Source: SW4 sp042466115
GTDB lineage: Bacteria > Pseudomonadota > Alphaproteobacteria > Rhodobacterales > Rhodobacteraceae
Length of the DNA: 64,000 nt
Reading direction: 5' to 3'
Assembly (NCBI RefSeq): GCF_042466115.1
Contig: NZ_JAXHBQ010000001.1
Location: forward strand, 558,001 to 622,000
The translations under genes and the position numbers were made by a program. This document shows positions 8,761 to 17,953 of the stretch, in pieces. The stretch's first letter is position 1. Each line of letters starts with the position of its first letter. The notes beneath the pieces are model-generated. The model had not been told where the DNA came from. It was given only the letters and a program-made list of their open reading frames with translations, and did not search any database.

Positions 8761-9567
8761 ATGGATATTCTCGACAAGATCAAAGCCTACAAGCTGGAGG
8801 AAGTCGCCGCGCGCAAAGAGGCTCGCGCCCTTTCCGACATCGAGGACGCCGCCCGCGCCGCCAGCCCCACCCGCGGCTTTGCCGACCGTCTGATCGAGGC
8901 CAGTCGTGAAGGATACGGGCTGATCGCCGAAGTCAAGAAGGCCAGCCCGTCCAAGGGGTTGATCCGCGAAGATTTCGACCCCACCGCGCTGGCCGAAGCC
9001 TACGCCGCAGGCGGGGCGACCTGCGTGTCGGTCCTCACCGATACGCCGTCATTTCAAGGCGCGGATGACTATCTGATTGCCGCGCGCAATGCCTGCGATC
9101 TGCCCGTGCTGCGCAAGGACTTCATGTATGACACCTATCAGGTCGCCGAGGCCCGCGCGATGGGCGCCGACTGCATCCTGATCATCATGGCCAGCGTCAG
9201 CGACACGCAGGCGATCGAGCTGGAAGACGCAGCCACGGGTTGGGGAATGGACGTGCTGATCGAGGTGCATGACGCTGAAGAACTTGAACGCGCAACGGCC
9301 CTGAAATCGCCGCTGATGGGGATCAACAACCGCAACCTCAAGACCTTTGAAACCACCCTGGATACCACCCGCACCCTTTCCAAACTGGTGCCTGCGGATC
9401 GGGTGATCGTCTGCGAAAGCGGGCTATCCACGCCCAAGGAACTGGCTGACATGGCGATGTATGGCGCGCGCTGTTTCCTGATTGGCGAAAGCCTGATGCG
9501 TCAGGATGATGTCACGGCGGCAACCCGTGCGCTGCTGGCCAACCCGCTGACCGCAGGGGGCATGTAA
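8761..9567 (+). CDS. trpC: Indole-3-glycerol-phosphate synthase
   Basis: A 268-residue TIM-barrel enzyme that closes the indole ring of carboxyphenylamino-deoxyribulose phosphate. Family motifs are clear: AEVKKASPSKGLIRE near residue 60, VSVLTDTPSFQGADDYL, PVLRKDFMYDTYQVAEARAMGADCILLI-like strand, GINNRNLKTFETTLD and VCESGLSTPKEL. It is a stand-alone TrpC with no TrpF fusion. The last base of its stop is the first base of the moaC start (TAATG). Confidence 0.97.
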   Translation: MDILDKIKAYKLEEVAARKEARALSDIEDAARAASPTRGFADRLIEASREGYGLIAEVKKASPSKGLIREDFDPTALAEAYAAGGATCVSVLTDTPSFQGADDYLIAARNACDLPVLRKDFMYDTYQVAEARAMGADCILIIMASVSDTQAIELEDAATGWGMDVLIEVHDAEELERATALKSPLMGINNRNLKTFETTLDTTRTLSKLVPADRVIVCESGLSTPKELADMAMYGARCFLIGESLMRQDDVTAATRALLANPLTAGGM

Positions 9568-10043
9568 TGGGCGATAAACTCAGCCATTTTGACGGGTCTG
9601 GGCATGCGCATATGGTCGATGTGTCCGACAAGGACTTCACCGATCGCGTGGCCGTGGCCGAGGGGCATATCACCATGACGCCCGCCACCCTCGCAATCAT
9701 CAAGGAGGGGCGCGCGGGCAAAGGCGATGTGCTGGGCATCGCCCGTCTTGCAGGGATCATGGGGGCGAAAAAGACCGCCGACCTGATCCCACTGTGCCAC
9801 CCGCTGCCTATCACCAAGGTCGCCGTGGATCTGGTGGCCGACGACACCCTGCCCGGCCTGCGCATCACCGCGACCGTGAAAACCACCGGCCAGACCGGCG
9901 TGGAAATGGAGGCGCTGACAGCCGTGTCGGTGGCCGCCCTTACGGTGCACGACATGGTCAAGGCCGTGCAAAAGGACATGGTGATCGGCGGCATCCGCGT
10001 GACCCTGAAAGACGGCGGAAAATCGGGGCGGTTTGAATGCTGA
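9567..10043 (+). CDS. moaC: Cyclic pyranopterin monophosphate synthase accessory protein MoaC
   Basis: Acts with MoaA to convert GTP into cyclic pyranopterin monophosphate, the first step of molybdenum cofactor synthesis. The 158 residues carry the MoaC signatures MVDVSDKDFTDRVAVAEG, KKTADLIPLCHPLPITKV and TGQTGVEMEALTAVSVAALTVYDM-like HDMVKAVQKDM, with the catalytic Lys near the end (KDMVI). It overlaps trpC by one base and moeA by seven, so molybdopterin synthesis genes share the tryptophan transcript. Confidence 0.96.
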   Translation: MGDKLSHFDGSGHAHMVDVSDKDFTDRVAVAEGHITMTPATLAIIKEGRAGKGDVLGIARLAGIMGAKKTADLIPLCHPLPITKVAVDLVADDTLPGLRITATVKTTGQTGVEMEALTAVSVAALTVHDMVKAVQKDMVIGGIRVTLKDGGKSGRFEC

Positions 10044-11212
10044 TCCCCGTCGCGGATGCCCTGAACGCCCTGTTTGATCTGGTTGTGCCACTGGACACCG
10101 AAGAGGTGCCACTGACCCAAGCGGCGGGGCGCACCCTTGCCCAGCCCCTGCAGGCGCGCCGTGACCAGCCGCCGTTTTCCGCCTCGGCGATGGATGGCTA
10201 CGCGGTGCGCAGTGGCGATGTGGCCCTTGGCGCAACGCTGGATGTGATCGGGGAATCTGCCGCTGGGCACGGGTTTGACGGCACCGTTGGCGCAGGTCAG
10301 GCTGCGCGCATTTTCACGGGCGCGCCCCTGCCCGCCGGGGCCGACCGCGTGATCATTCAGGAAGACGTCACCCGCGCAGGCGACCGGATCACCGTGACGG
10401 ATCAACCCAGCGACAACTTCAACGTCCGCCCGCTTGGGGCGGATTTTCGCACCGGCGACACGCTGGCCGCCCCGCGTGTGTTGACCCCGTCAGATGTGGC
10501 GCTGATCGCGGCGATGAACATCGCGCGCGTCCCCGTCACGCGCCGCCCCGTTGTTGCGATTATCGCCACGGGGGATGAATTGGTGCAGCCCGGTGAAACG
10601 CCGGGGCCGGACCAGATTATCGCCTCCAACAGCTATGGCTTGCACGCGCTGGTCACGGCGGCGGGGGCCGAGGCGCGCTTGCTGCCGATCGCCGGTGACA
10701 GTTTGGACGAAATCAAACAGGTGTTCGATCTGGCCCGTGGCGCAGACCTGATCCTGACGATTGGCGGGGCCTCGGTCGGCGATCATGATCTGGTTGGTCC
10801 CGCAGCAGAAAGCCTTGGGATGGACCGCGCGTTCTATAAGGTTGCTATGCGCCCCGGCAAGCCGCTGATGGCGGGCAAACTGGGCGAGGCGATGATGATC
10901 GGCCTGCCCGGAAATCCGGTGTCGGCGATGGTCTGCGGCCATGTGTTCGTGGTGCCGGTGATCCGCGCGATGCTGGGGCTGGGGCGAATGCCTGCGCCGC
11001 GTGTCACCGCGTCCCTTGCCGCGCCCCTTGCCGCCAATGGCCCACGCGAACACTATTTGCGCGGCGTGGTCAGTGCCGAGGGCGCGCGCGCCTTCGACAA
11101 ACAGGACAGCTCGCTGCTCACGGTCTTGTCTGACGCGAATTGCCTGATCGTGCAGCCACCAAACGGGCCGGCGCAAGACACTGGCGAAATGGTCGACATC
11201 CTGATGCTCTGA
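10037..11212 (+). CDS. moeA: Molybdopterin molybdenumtransferase MoeA
   Basis: Inserts molybdate into adenylated molybdopterin to finish the molybdenum cofactor. The 391 residues contain the MoeA N-terminal motifs PPFSASAMDGYAV and IFTGAPLPAGADRVI, and the central MoCF-binding domain VAIIATGDELV, GPDQIIASNSYG, LTIGGASVGDHD and PGKPLMAGK, with GLPGNPVSAM. It is the last gene of the trpG-moeA block. lexA begins 70 bases later with its own promoter. Confidence 0.96.
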   Translation: MLIPVADALNALFDLVVPLDTEEVPLTQAAGRTLAQPLQARRDQPPFSASAMDGYAVRSGDVALGATLDVIGESAAGHGFDGTVGAGQAARIFTGAPLPAGADRVIIQEDVTRAGDRITVTDQPSDNFNVRPLGADFRTGDTLAAPRVLTPSDVALIAAMNIARVPVTRRPVVAIIATGDELVQPGETPGPDQIIASNSYGLHALVTAAGAEARLLPIAGDSLDEIKQVFDLARGADLILTIGGASVGDHDLVGPAAESLGMDRAFYKVAMRPGKPLMAGKLGEAMMIGLPGNPVSAMVCGHVFVVPVIRAMLGLGRMPAPRVTASLAAPLAANGPREHYLRGVVSAEGARAFDKQDSSLLTVLSDANCLIVQPPNGPAQDTGEMVDILML

Positions 11213-11234
11213 CGACCCCGTTGACACAAAACGG

Positions 11235-11249
11235 GAACATGCGTAGAAC
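11235..11249 (+). promoter_or_regulatory. SOS box (LexA operator) of lexA
   Basis: GAAC-N7-GAAC, the alphaproteobacterial LexA recognition pattern (GTTC-N7-GTTC on the other strand). It overlaps the likely promoter: TTGACA at 11221-11226, a 17-base spacer and TAGAAC at 11244-11249, so LexA bound here would block its own promoter. Confidence 0.85.
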
Positions 11250-11282
11250 ATAGGCAAAACGTATGCAGATCAGGAGAACATC

Positions 11283-11978
11283 ATGCTGACCAAGAAACAG
11301 CTCGACCTGTTGGAATTCATCCAGAAGCGGGTGCAGCGCGATGGCGTCCCCCCAAGCTTTGACGAAATGAAAGAAGCGCTTGATCTGCGCTCGAAATCGG
11401 GCATCCACCGGCTGATCACGGCGCTTGAGGAACGTGGCTTTATCCGCCGCCTTGCCCACCGCGCCCGTGCACTTGAAATTATCAAGCTACCTGAATCGAT
11501 GGGCGGCGAAGCCACCAGCGGCTTTACCCCGCGCGTGATTGACGGGGATCGCCCCGATAGCACGCCCCACAACGCCATGCCCGTTGAAACCGCAGGCGCT
11601 GTTGAATTGCCCGTGATGGGCCGGATCGCCGCCGGTGTGCCCATCGCCGCGATTTCCGAAGTCTCGCACAACGTGGCCGTGCCGCAGTCGATGCTGGGCG
11701 CGGGCGAACACTATGCCCTTGAAGTCAAAGGCGATTCGATGATCGACGCCGGTATTAACGATGGCGACACAGTGATCGTGCGCGAAACCAGCCACGCCGA
11801 TAATGGCGATATTGTTGTGGCACTGGTCGAGGACGCCGAGGCGACCCTGAAACGCTATCGCCGCAACGGTGCCTCCATCGCGCTTGAAGCCGCCAACCCC
11901 GCCTATGAAACCCGCGTGTTCCGCGATGATCAGGTCAAGGTGCAGGGCAAGCTTGTCGGGCTGATCCGGTCTTACTGA
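11283..11978 (+). CDS. lexA: LexA repressor / self-cleaving protease
   Basis: The SOS repressor, which binds GAAC-N7-GAAC sites and cleaves itself when RecA filaments form on damaged DNA. It is 231 residues, the usual size in alphaproteobacteria. The N-terminal winged helix-turn-helix starts MLTKKQLDLLEFIQKRVQ. The cleavage bond is Ala117-Gly118 in MGRIAAGVPIA, and the catalytic dyad is Ser152 (VKGDSMIDAG) and Lys190 (EATLKRY). The ribosome-binding site is AGGAGA before the ATG. The gene is autoregulated through the adjacent SOS box, and uvrA at 52.8 kb carries the same operator. Its stop overlaps the convergent comEC gene by seven bases. Confidence 0.98.
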   Translation: MLTKKQLDLLEFIQKRVQRDGVPPSFDEMKEALDLRSKSGIHRLITALEERGFIRRLAHRARALEIIKLPESMGGEATSGFTPRVIDGDRPDSTPHNAMPVETAGAVELPVMGRIAAGVPIAAISEVSHNVAVPQSMLGAGEHYALEVKGDSMIDAGINDGDTVIVRETSHADNGDIVVALVEDAEATLKRYRRNGASIALEAANPAYETRVFRDDQVKVQGKLVGLIRSY

Positions 11979-14059
11979 CCTGACATGAAGGCGAACAGAT
12001 TGCGGCGTGGCCCAAGGGCGTTGCGCAATTCCGGCGTGTTCCACAGCCTGTCACCGGTGCGCGCGCGTGCCGTTTCCAGCACCAGCGCGCCATCGACCAC
12101 ATGGCCCGCCACTGCCCCGTCACGACGCAGGGCGTTGATGTCGACAATGGTGCAAGAACGGCCTGCAACCTCCTGATTGGTAACAAGAATATCTGCACCA
12201 CCGCAGTCCGTCAGCGCGGCCAGATTGCGCGCACCTGTCATATGCAACACCTGCTGCCCGCCCAGCATGGCACGGCTGATCCTGTCTTGGGTCTCCATCC
12301 CGCCCCGCGCAAAGGCGGCGTCCTGCGTCACAGGCGCACCATCGTTCTCAAGCCAGATTTCGGCGGAAAACCCGTCACCGCGCGCCTTGTTCAGATCGCG
12401 CCCTTCGGGCCCCAGCACGCCAATCAAACCGCCGCTTTCGGCGATGAGCAAGGCGGGGCGCTCCGTCTGCGCCCACAACATCGCGGCCAAAAGCCCAACA
12501 ACCAGCCCCGACCAACGCAACCGCCCCTGCCACAGCACCACAATCAACCCTGCCAAGGCGATCAGCGGCAAAACCGCAGGATCAGGCGCGCGCACATGGC
12601 TGACGGACCCGTCCAGATTGGCGACACGGTCCGCGACGCCCAAGATCCAGCGCAACCCCCAAGCCATCGGCACGAACCCGACCTGCGACAACCCCAAGGG
12701 CGCGAGGCAAACCGCCACAACCGCAGCGGGCATGACCAAGACCCCCATCAAGGGCACGCTCAGAAGATTGGCGATCAACCCGAACTGCGCGAACTGGTTG
12801 AAATGCGCCGCTGCAAAGGGGGCCGTGGCCAGCCCTGCCACAAGTGACGACACGAAAACCGCGCCCACCGCGCGCACCCATTTCGGGACGCGCGATTGAT
12901 CAACGCGACGCAGCATTCCAAACACCGCGACCAACGCCGTGGTCGCGGCAAATGACATCTGGAAACCGGGGCCGGATAACGCCTCTGGGCGCAAGACCAG
13001 CACGATCACCGCTGCCATCGCCACCGCGCGCAGGGTCAACGCGCGCCGGTTCAACAAGATTGCGACGAACATCACCGCGACCATGATAAAAGCGCGTTCC
13101 GTGGCGACATTTCCGCCCGACAACGCCAGATATCCGGCCCCGACGCCAAGGGCGACAACAGCCGCGATCTTGCGCAGGGGCCAGCGCAGGGCGACATAAG
13201 GGACCAGCGCAAGACCATACCGCAGCGCTGCGAACACAAAGCCTGTCAACAACCCCATATGCAGGCCCGATATCGCCAGCAAATGCGCAAGGTTGGACGC
13301 GCGCAAGTCGCGCAGGGTATCCTGCCCCATCGCCGCGCGATCCCCTGTCATGATCGCGGCGGCAAAGGCCCCCGCCTCGCCCGGAATCGCGCGCTGGACC
13401 CATGCGGACAGGGCCACGCGCTGTTGGTAAATCCACAGGCCCGCACCATCGGTCGGGGCCAGTTGCAACACCGGCGTGCGCGTATAGCCCACGGCCCCCA
13501 GCCCATCAAACCACGCCATGCGCCGGAAATCGAAACCGCCCGGCTCGACCGGGCCAGAGGGCGGCGACAGATGCCCCGTCAGGATCACCACCATCCCCGG
13601 TTCAGGTGTGATGTAAGCCCTATCGCCATGCAGCGAGACGCGCACGCGGGTCGGCGTGCGATCGGGCGATACACGCGCCAGCACCACCCGATCCAGCGTC
13701 AAACGCGCCACATCACTGACCGAGCGATCAATCGCCACGATCCGCCCTTCTATCGGGCCATAATAGCGCCAGCCCAGCACCGGTTCGCCCACACGGTGCG
13801 CGCGCGACCCCGCAAGAACAAACCCGAGGGCCACGAGGGCGACAAAGTAACACAATGGACGCAGGATCAGCGGCAAAAAGCGCGCCAGAACCAGCGCCGC
13901 CGCCCCTGCCACCGTCACGACAGCGTAGCTCGCAAACCCCGGTTCGACCTTCACCGTGAAATACCAACCGATGCCACAGGCCAGCGCGACAGGCACCCAG
14001 CCAAACATATGCCCGCGCTGCGCAAGGATCATCGCCTGCAAATGCTGTGTCAGGCCCAC
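11972..14059 (-). CDS. comEC: ComEC/Rec2-family competence DNA-uptake channel
   Basis: A large inner-membrane protein proposed to carry single-stranded DNA into the cell. From the GTG at 14059, preceded by AGAGGA, it is about 695 residues. The open frame extends to 14194, but that part overlaps gltX and lacks homology; ATG 14032 is an alternative. The ComEC core domain is clear (HLLAISGLHMGLLTGFVFA, with many hydrophobic helices). The N-terminal region has helices and an OB-like segment (GRIVAIDRSVSDVARLTLD). The C-terminal part (about 560-695) resembles the metallo-beta-lactamase-like domain but is short and lacks a clear HxHxDH motif. No other competence genes are present in the window. Confidence 0.88.
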   Translation of the reverse strand: MGLTQHLQAMILAQRGHMFGWVPVALACGIGWYFTVKVEPGFASYAVVTVAGAAALVLARFLPLILRPLCYFVALVALGFVLAGSRAHRVGEPVLGWRYYGPIEGRIVAIDRSVSDVARLTLDRVVLARVSPDRTPTRVRVSLHGDRAYITPEPGMVVILTGHLSPPSGPVEPGGFDFRRMAWFDGLGAVGYTRTPVLQLAPTDGAGLWIYQQRVALSAWVQRAIPGEAGAFAAAIMTGDRAAMGQDTLRDLRASNLAHLLAISGLHMGLLTGFVFAALRYGLALVPYVALRWPLRKIAAVVALGVGAGYLALSGGNVATERAFIMVAVMFVAILLNRRALTLRAVAMAAVIVLVLRPEALSGPGFQMSFAATTALVAVFGMLRRVDQSRVPKWVRAVGAVFVSSLVAGLATAPFAAAHFNQFAQFGLIANLLSVPLMGVLVMPAAVVAVCLAPLGLSQVGFVPMAWGLRWILGVADRVANLDGSVSHVRAPDPAVLPLIALAGLIVVLWQGRLRWSGLVVGLLAAMLWAQTERPALLIAESGGLIGVLGPEGRDLNKARGDGFSAEIWLENDGAPVTQDAAFARGGMETQDRISRAMLGGQQVLHMTGARNLAALTDCGGADILVTNQEVAGRSCTIVDINALRRDGAVAGHVVDGALVLETARARTGDRLWNTPELRNALGPRRNLFAFMSGQ

Positions 14060-14137
14060 TTGTCCTCTGACCCTCGCCTTAGTATCCCCAAGGCCAGACT
14101 TTAGGCCCGTCTTGGTTAGCGAAAGGTTAATTTCCCC

Positions 14138-15541
14138 ATGTCCGACCGCCCCGTCGTCACCCGTTTCGCCCCCTCGCCCACGGGTGCGCTGCACATCGGT
14201 GGCGCACGCACGGCGTTGTTCAACTGGCTTTATGCGCGCGGGCGTGGTGGCAAGTTCCTGCTGCGGATCGAGGATACGGACAAAACCCGATCAACCCCGG
14301 AAAACCGGCAGGCCATTCTGGACGGGCTGACATGGCTGGGGCTGGATTGGGACGGTGAGCCGACCTCGCAAGCCGCCAATGCCGCCCGCCATTCCGACGT
14401 GGCACATGAAATGCTGGCCAAAGGGGCCGCTTACAAGTGTTTCGCCACCCAAGACGAGATCGAAGCCTTTCGCGAACAGGCCCGCGAAGCCAAAACCTCG
14501 ACGCTTTATCGCTCGCCTTGGCGCGATGTGGCGGACGCGGATCACCCCGATCTGCCTTATGTGGTGCGCCTCAAGGCCCCCCGCGAAGGCGCCACAACCT
14601 TGCACGACGCAGTGCAGGGCGATGTCACATGGCAAAACGACCAACTTGACGACATGATCCTGCTGCGCTCGGACGGGACGCCGGTTTATATGCTGGCGGT
14701 GGTGGTTGATGATCACGACATGGGCGTGACCCATATCATTCGCGGCGATGATCACCTGGCCAATGCCTTTCGCCAGAACCTGATCTATGATGCGATGGGC
14801 TGGGACAAACCAGTGCTGGCGCATATCCCGCTGATTTTCGGACCAGACGGCAAAAAACTGTCAAAACGCCACGGCGCGACGGGTGCGGCCGAATATCAGG
14901 CGATGGGCTATCCGGCGGCGGGTATGCGCAACTATCTGACCCGTCTGGGGTGGAGCCACGGGGACGACGAGTTTTTCACCGATGAACAGGCGCGCGCATG
15001 GTTCGATCTGGACGGGATCGGCAAATCGCCCTCGCGGTTTGATTTCAAGAAGCTTGATAATATCTGCGGTCAGCATATTGCAGCCGCAACAGATGCTGCA
15101 CTGCTGCATGAACTGGAAAACTTCCTGGCAGCAACGGGTGCCACCCCCCTGGACGACACCCGGCGTGACCGCATGTCGCGGGGGATGTATTGCCTGAAGG
15201 AACGGGCCAAAACATTCCCGGAACTCATTGATAAAGCACATTTTTTGCTGGCGGACCGCCCGATTGTGCCGGACGAGAAATCCGCCAGGAACCTTGATGA
15301 TGTATCCCGTGGTATACTGAAAGAATTGACGCCGCAGTTGCAAAATGCTAGCTGGAACCGCGAGACGTTGGAGGCTGCCGTGGCGGACCTTGCCGAGGGG
15401 CACGGGATGACACTTGGCAAGCTTGCCGGACCATTGCGCGCCGCCCTTGCAGGGCGTGCCGCAACCCCCAGCGTTTTCGACATGATGCTTGTCCTTGGGC
15501 GCGACGAAACACTCGCCCGCCTGAAAGACGCCGCGGGCTGA
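14138..15541 (+). CDS. gltX: Glutamyl-tRNA synthetase
   Basis: A class I aminoacyl-tRNA synthetase that charges tRNA-Glu. The 467 residues include the HIGH-type motif in FAPSPTGALHIGGARTAL near the N-terminus and the KMSKS-type motif KLSKRHG at about residue 240. The anticodon-binding helical domain follows (LDGIGKSPSRFDFKKLDNIC). Alphaproteobacteria often have two GltX copies, one of which may be non-discriminating and also charge tRNA-Gln; which kind this is cannot be decided here. The gene is divergent from comEC. Confidence 0.97.
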   Translation: MSDRPVVTRFAPSPTGALHIGGARTALFNWLYARGRGGKFLLRIEDTDKTRSTPENRQAILDGLTWLGLDWDGEPTSQAANAARHSDVAHEMLAKGAAYKCFATQDEIEAFREQAREAKTSTLYRSPWRDVADADHPDLPYVVRLKAPREGATTLHDAVQGDVTWQNDQLDDMILLRSDGTPVYMLAVVVDDHDMGVTHIIRGDDHLANAFRQNLIYDAMGWDKPVLAHIPLIFGPDGKKLSKRHGATGAAEYQAMGYPAAGMRNYLTRLGWSHGDDEFFTDEQARAWFDLDGIGKSPSRFDFKKLDNICGQHIAAATDAALLHELENFLAATGATPLDDTRRDRMSRGMYCLKERAKTFPELIDKAHFLLADRPIVPDEKSARNLDDVSRGILKELTPQLQNASWNRETLEAAVADLAEGHGMTLGKLAGPLRAALAGRAATPSVFDMMLVLGRDETLARLKDAAG

Positions 15542-15594
15542 AACCTTTTCGTCATACTTTGACGTTAACCAGTTTTTGACCGCGAAAACACGCC

Positions 15595-15615
15595 GCGACG
15601 GTAAACCTCCGTCGC
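15595..15615 (+). promoter_or_regulatory. Hairpin in the gltA leader
   Basis: GCGACGG and CCGTCGC form a perfect 7-bp stem around the loop TAAACCT. It ends 21 bases before the gltA ATG and has no T-run, so it is not a standard terminator. It may stabilise or occlude the leader; the function is unknown. Confidence 0.4.
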
Positions 15616-15636
15616 CACCTAAAAAGGGGCACCCGA

Positions 15637-16932
15637 ATGGCTGACACAGCAAAGACCGCGACACTGAAAATTGGTGACAAATCCTACGATCTGCCCTTGC
15701 ACTCCCCGTCAGCCGGACCGGATGTCATTGATATCCGCAAACTTTACGGACAGGCCGGTGTGTTCACCTACGATCCCGGCTTTACCTCGACAGCGGCCTG
15801 CGACAGCACGATCACCTTTATCGACGGTGACAAGGGCGAATTGCTGCACCGCGGCTATCCGATTGACCAGTTGGCAGCGAAATCCCACTACCTCGAGGTG
15901 TGCTACCTGCTGCTTTACGGTGAACTGCCCTCGGCCCAGACGCTCGAAAAATTCGAGGCACTGATCACCAATCACACGATGATCCACGAACAGATGCACA
16001 TGTTTTTCCGTGGGTTCCGCCGCGATGCGCACCCGATGGCGACCATGGTGGGCGTGGTGGGCGCGATGTCGGCGTTCTATCACGATTCAACCGACATCAA
16101 TGATGAACACCAGCGCGAAGTGGCCAGCATCCGGCTGATCGCCAAAATGCCGACGATTGCCGCGATGGCCTATAAATACTCCATCGGCCAGCCGTTTGTG
16201 TATCCGCGCAATGATCTCGATTATGCGTCGAACTTCCTGCACATGTGCTTTTCGGTCCCTGCCGAAGAATATCACGTGAACCCCGTGCTGGCCCGCGCGA
16301 TGGACCGGATTTTCACGCTGCACGCCGATCACGAACAGAACGCCTCGACCTCGACCGTGCGTTTGGCCTCCTCCTCGGGTGCGAACCCCTTTGCCTGTAT
16401 CGCCGCCGGCATTGCCTGCCTGTGGGGGCCGGCCCACGGTGGTGCAAATCAAGCCTGTCTTGAGATGCTCAAGGAAATCGGCACGGTAGATCGCATTCCC
16501 GAATTCATCGCCCGCGCCAAGGACAAGAACGACAGCTATCGCCTGATGGGCTTTGGACACCGCGTTTATAAAAACTTCGATCCGCGCGCGACGGTGTTGA
16601 AACAATCCGCCGACGAGGTGCTGGACCTCTTGGGCGTCGAGGACAATCCGATCCTGCAAGTCGCCAAGGAACTGGAAAAACAGGCACTGGCCGATCCGTA
16701 TTTCGCCGACAAGAAACTGTTCCCGAATGTGGATTTCTATTCCGGTATCATCCTCGAGGCGATGGGTTTCCCCACGTCCATGTTCACGCCGATTTTTGCC
16801 ATGTCGCGCACGGTGGGCTGGGTCAGCCAGTGGAAGGAACAGCTTGCCGATCCGCAGCTGAAAATCGGCCGTCCACGCCAGTTGTATCTGGGCGACACGG
16901 CCCGCGACTATGTCGACATCGAAGATCGCTAA
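15637..16932 (+). CDS. gltA: Citrate synthase
   Basis: Condenses acetyl-CoA with oxaloacetate at the entry of the TCA cycle. At 431 residues it is the hexameric bacterial type I enzyme. Active-site regions are present: WGPAHGGANQACLEML with a catalytic His, GFGHRVYKNFDPRA with the second His, and the catalytic Asp in PNVDFYSG. The leader contains a hairpin and a TTTGACGTTAAC sequence shared with the lpd promoter region. An intrinsic terminator follows the stop. Confidence 0.98.
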   Translation: MADTAKTATLKIGDKSYDLPLHSPSAGPDVIDIRKLYGQAGVFTYDPGFTSTAACDSTITFIDGDKGELLHRGYPIDQLAAKSHYLEVCYLLLYGELPSAQTLEKFEALITNHTMIHEQMHMFFRGFRRDAHPMATMVGVVGAMSAFYHDSTDINDEHQREVASIRLIAKMPTIAAMAYKYSIGQPFVYPRNDLDYASNFLHMCFSVPAEEYHVNPVLARAMDRIFTLHADHEQNASTSTVRLASSSGANPFACIAAGIACLWGPAHGGANQACLEMLKEIGTVDRIPEFIARAKDKNDSYRLMGFGHRVYKNFDPRATVLKQSADEVLDLLGVEDNPILQVAKELEKQALADPYFADKKLFPNVDFYSGIILEAMGFPTSMFTPIFAMSRTVGWVSQWKEQLADPQLKIGRPRQLYLGDTARDYVDIEDR

Positions 16933-16941
16933 ACGCACACA

Positions 16942-16965
16942 GGGCCGCCAACGCGCGGCCCTTTT
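16942..16965 (+). terminator. Intrinsic terminator of gltA
   Basis: GGGCCGC and GCGGCCC form a 7-bp stem with the loop CAACGC, followed by TTTT. It lies nine bases after the gltA stop and only three bases before the GTG start of the next gene. Confidence 0.88.
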
Positions 16966-16968
16966 GCT

Positions 16969-17463
16969 GTGACGGTCCTGCGCACGCAGCGGTTGCTGCT
17001 GCGCCCTGCGACGATGGATGACGTGGATGCATTTTGCGACATCCTGAGCGATGCACGCGCCATGCGCTTTTGGTCCACCCCGCCCCATGCCAGCAAGGTC
17101 GAAACAATCAAATGGGTCGCCAATATGGTGGCCATGAAGGACGAAGGCACCGATTTCGTCTGGGAATGCCGTGGCCGCGTGATCGGCAAGGGCGGCGCCT
17201 ATGCGATGCCCGAAGTGGGGTTCATCCTGCACCCTGAATTCTGGGGCAAGGGTTTCGCGCGCGAGGCGATGGAGGCGATCATCCCCTACCTTTTTGCCCT
17301 GACCGACACCCCTGCCCTGACGGCCGATGTTGACCCCGACAATGCCGCATCCATTTCCCTGCTCGCCTCACTGGGGTTCAAGGAAACCCACCGCGCGAAA
17401 AACACCTTCTGCATCAACGGGGTCTGGGTGCACAGCGTCTATTTCGCGCTACCGCGCGGTTGA
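16969..17463 (+). CDS. GNAT-family N-acetyltransferase (RimJ/RimL type)
   Basis: A 164-residue acetyltransferase of the RimJ/RimL/Acetyltransf_3 group, which acetylates protein N-termini or small molecules. The start TVLRTQRLLLRPATMDDVDAFCDIL is typical, and the acetyl-CoA region is FILHPEFWGKGFAREAMEAII, followed by VDPDNAASISLLASLGF. The GTG start is required by this N-terminal motif, yet it sits directly behind the gltA terminator with no visible ribosome-binding site. It may therefore be translated from read-through or as a nearly leaderless message. The substrate is unknown. Confidence 0.85.
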   Translation: MTVLRTQRLLLRPATMDDVDAFCDILSDARAMRFWSTPPHASKVETIKWVANMVAMKDEGTDFVWECRGRVIGKGGAYAMPEVGFILHPEFWGKGFAREAMEAIIPYLFALTDTPALTADVDPDNAASISLLASLGFKETHRAKNTFCINGVWVHSVYFALPRG

Positions 17464-17517
17464 CCCAAGGGCAGTCAGCCTGCACCATCGCCCGATTGTT
17501 ATCAAATGGAGAGTGAA

Positions 17518-17949
17518 ATGGGTGGTGATAGCCAAAGCGATTTCCCGGATGAATTCATCGCATGGTGCGAAGAGGTGTTTGGCATTGAGCCGCGCAACAA
17601 TGGTGACGATCAGTTCCAGCGCATTTCGATCCCGCTGGGCGAGGTCTATACCGCGACACAGGTCAGTTCGACCGGAAAGACGGACAACTATGTCAAGCTT
17701 GACGCCGTGGTGCCGAACACGACCGAACCCTGCACGATCTACATTGTGTTTGACGATGCCCGCGCCCCGCACGCCAGTTGGGAAAAAATCAACGGGCGCT
17801 GGGGGAAACACTGGATCATGCCGATGTCGGATCGCGCAAGTGTCATTGCGATGCTGTCCCTGCCAATTCTCAGGCTGAACATCGCGATCCACCAACACGA
17901 TGGTAAACGGACCATTGCCGGACATCTCTCGGGCCGACGGGTGTTATAA
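17518..17949 (+). CDS. Hypothetical protein
   Basis: A 143-residue soluble, acidic protein that I do not recognise. ATG 17518 has GGAGAG five bases upstream; another in-frame ATG at 17506 lacks one. The sequence starts GGDSQSDFPDEFIAWCEEVFGIEP and has no membrane segment or signal peptide. The middle (YVKLDAVVPNTTEPCTIYIVFDD) looks like alternating beta strands, and the end is basic. Codon use and GC content match the surroundings. It converges on the enoyl-CoA hydratase gene, whose stop is four bases away. No function is assigned. Confidence 0.7.
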   Translation: MGGDSQSDFPDEFIAWCEEVFGIEPRNNGDDQFQRISIPLGEVYTATQVSSTGKTDNYVKLDAVVPNTTEPCTIYIVFDDARAPHASWEKINGRWGKHWIMPMSDRASVIAMLSLPILRLNIAIHQHDGKRTIAGHLSGRRVL

Positions 17950-17953
17950 GCGC

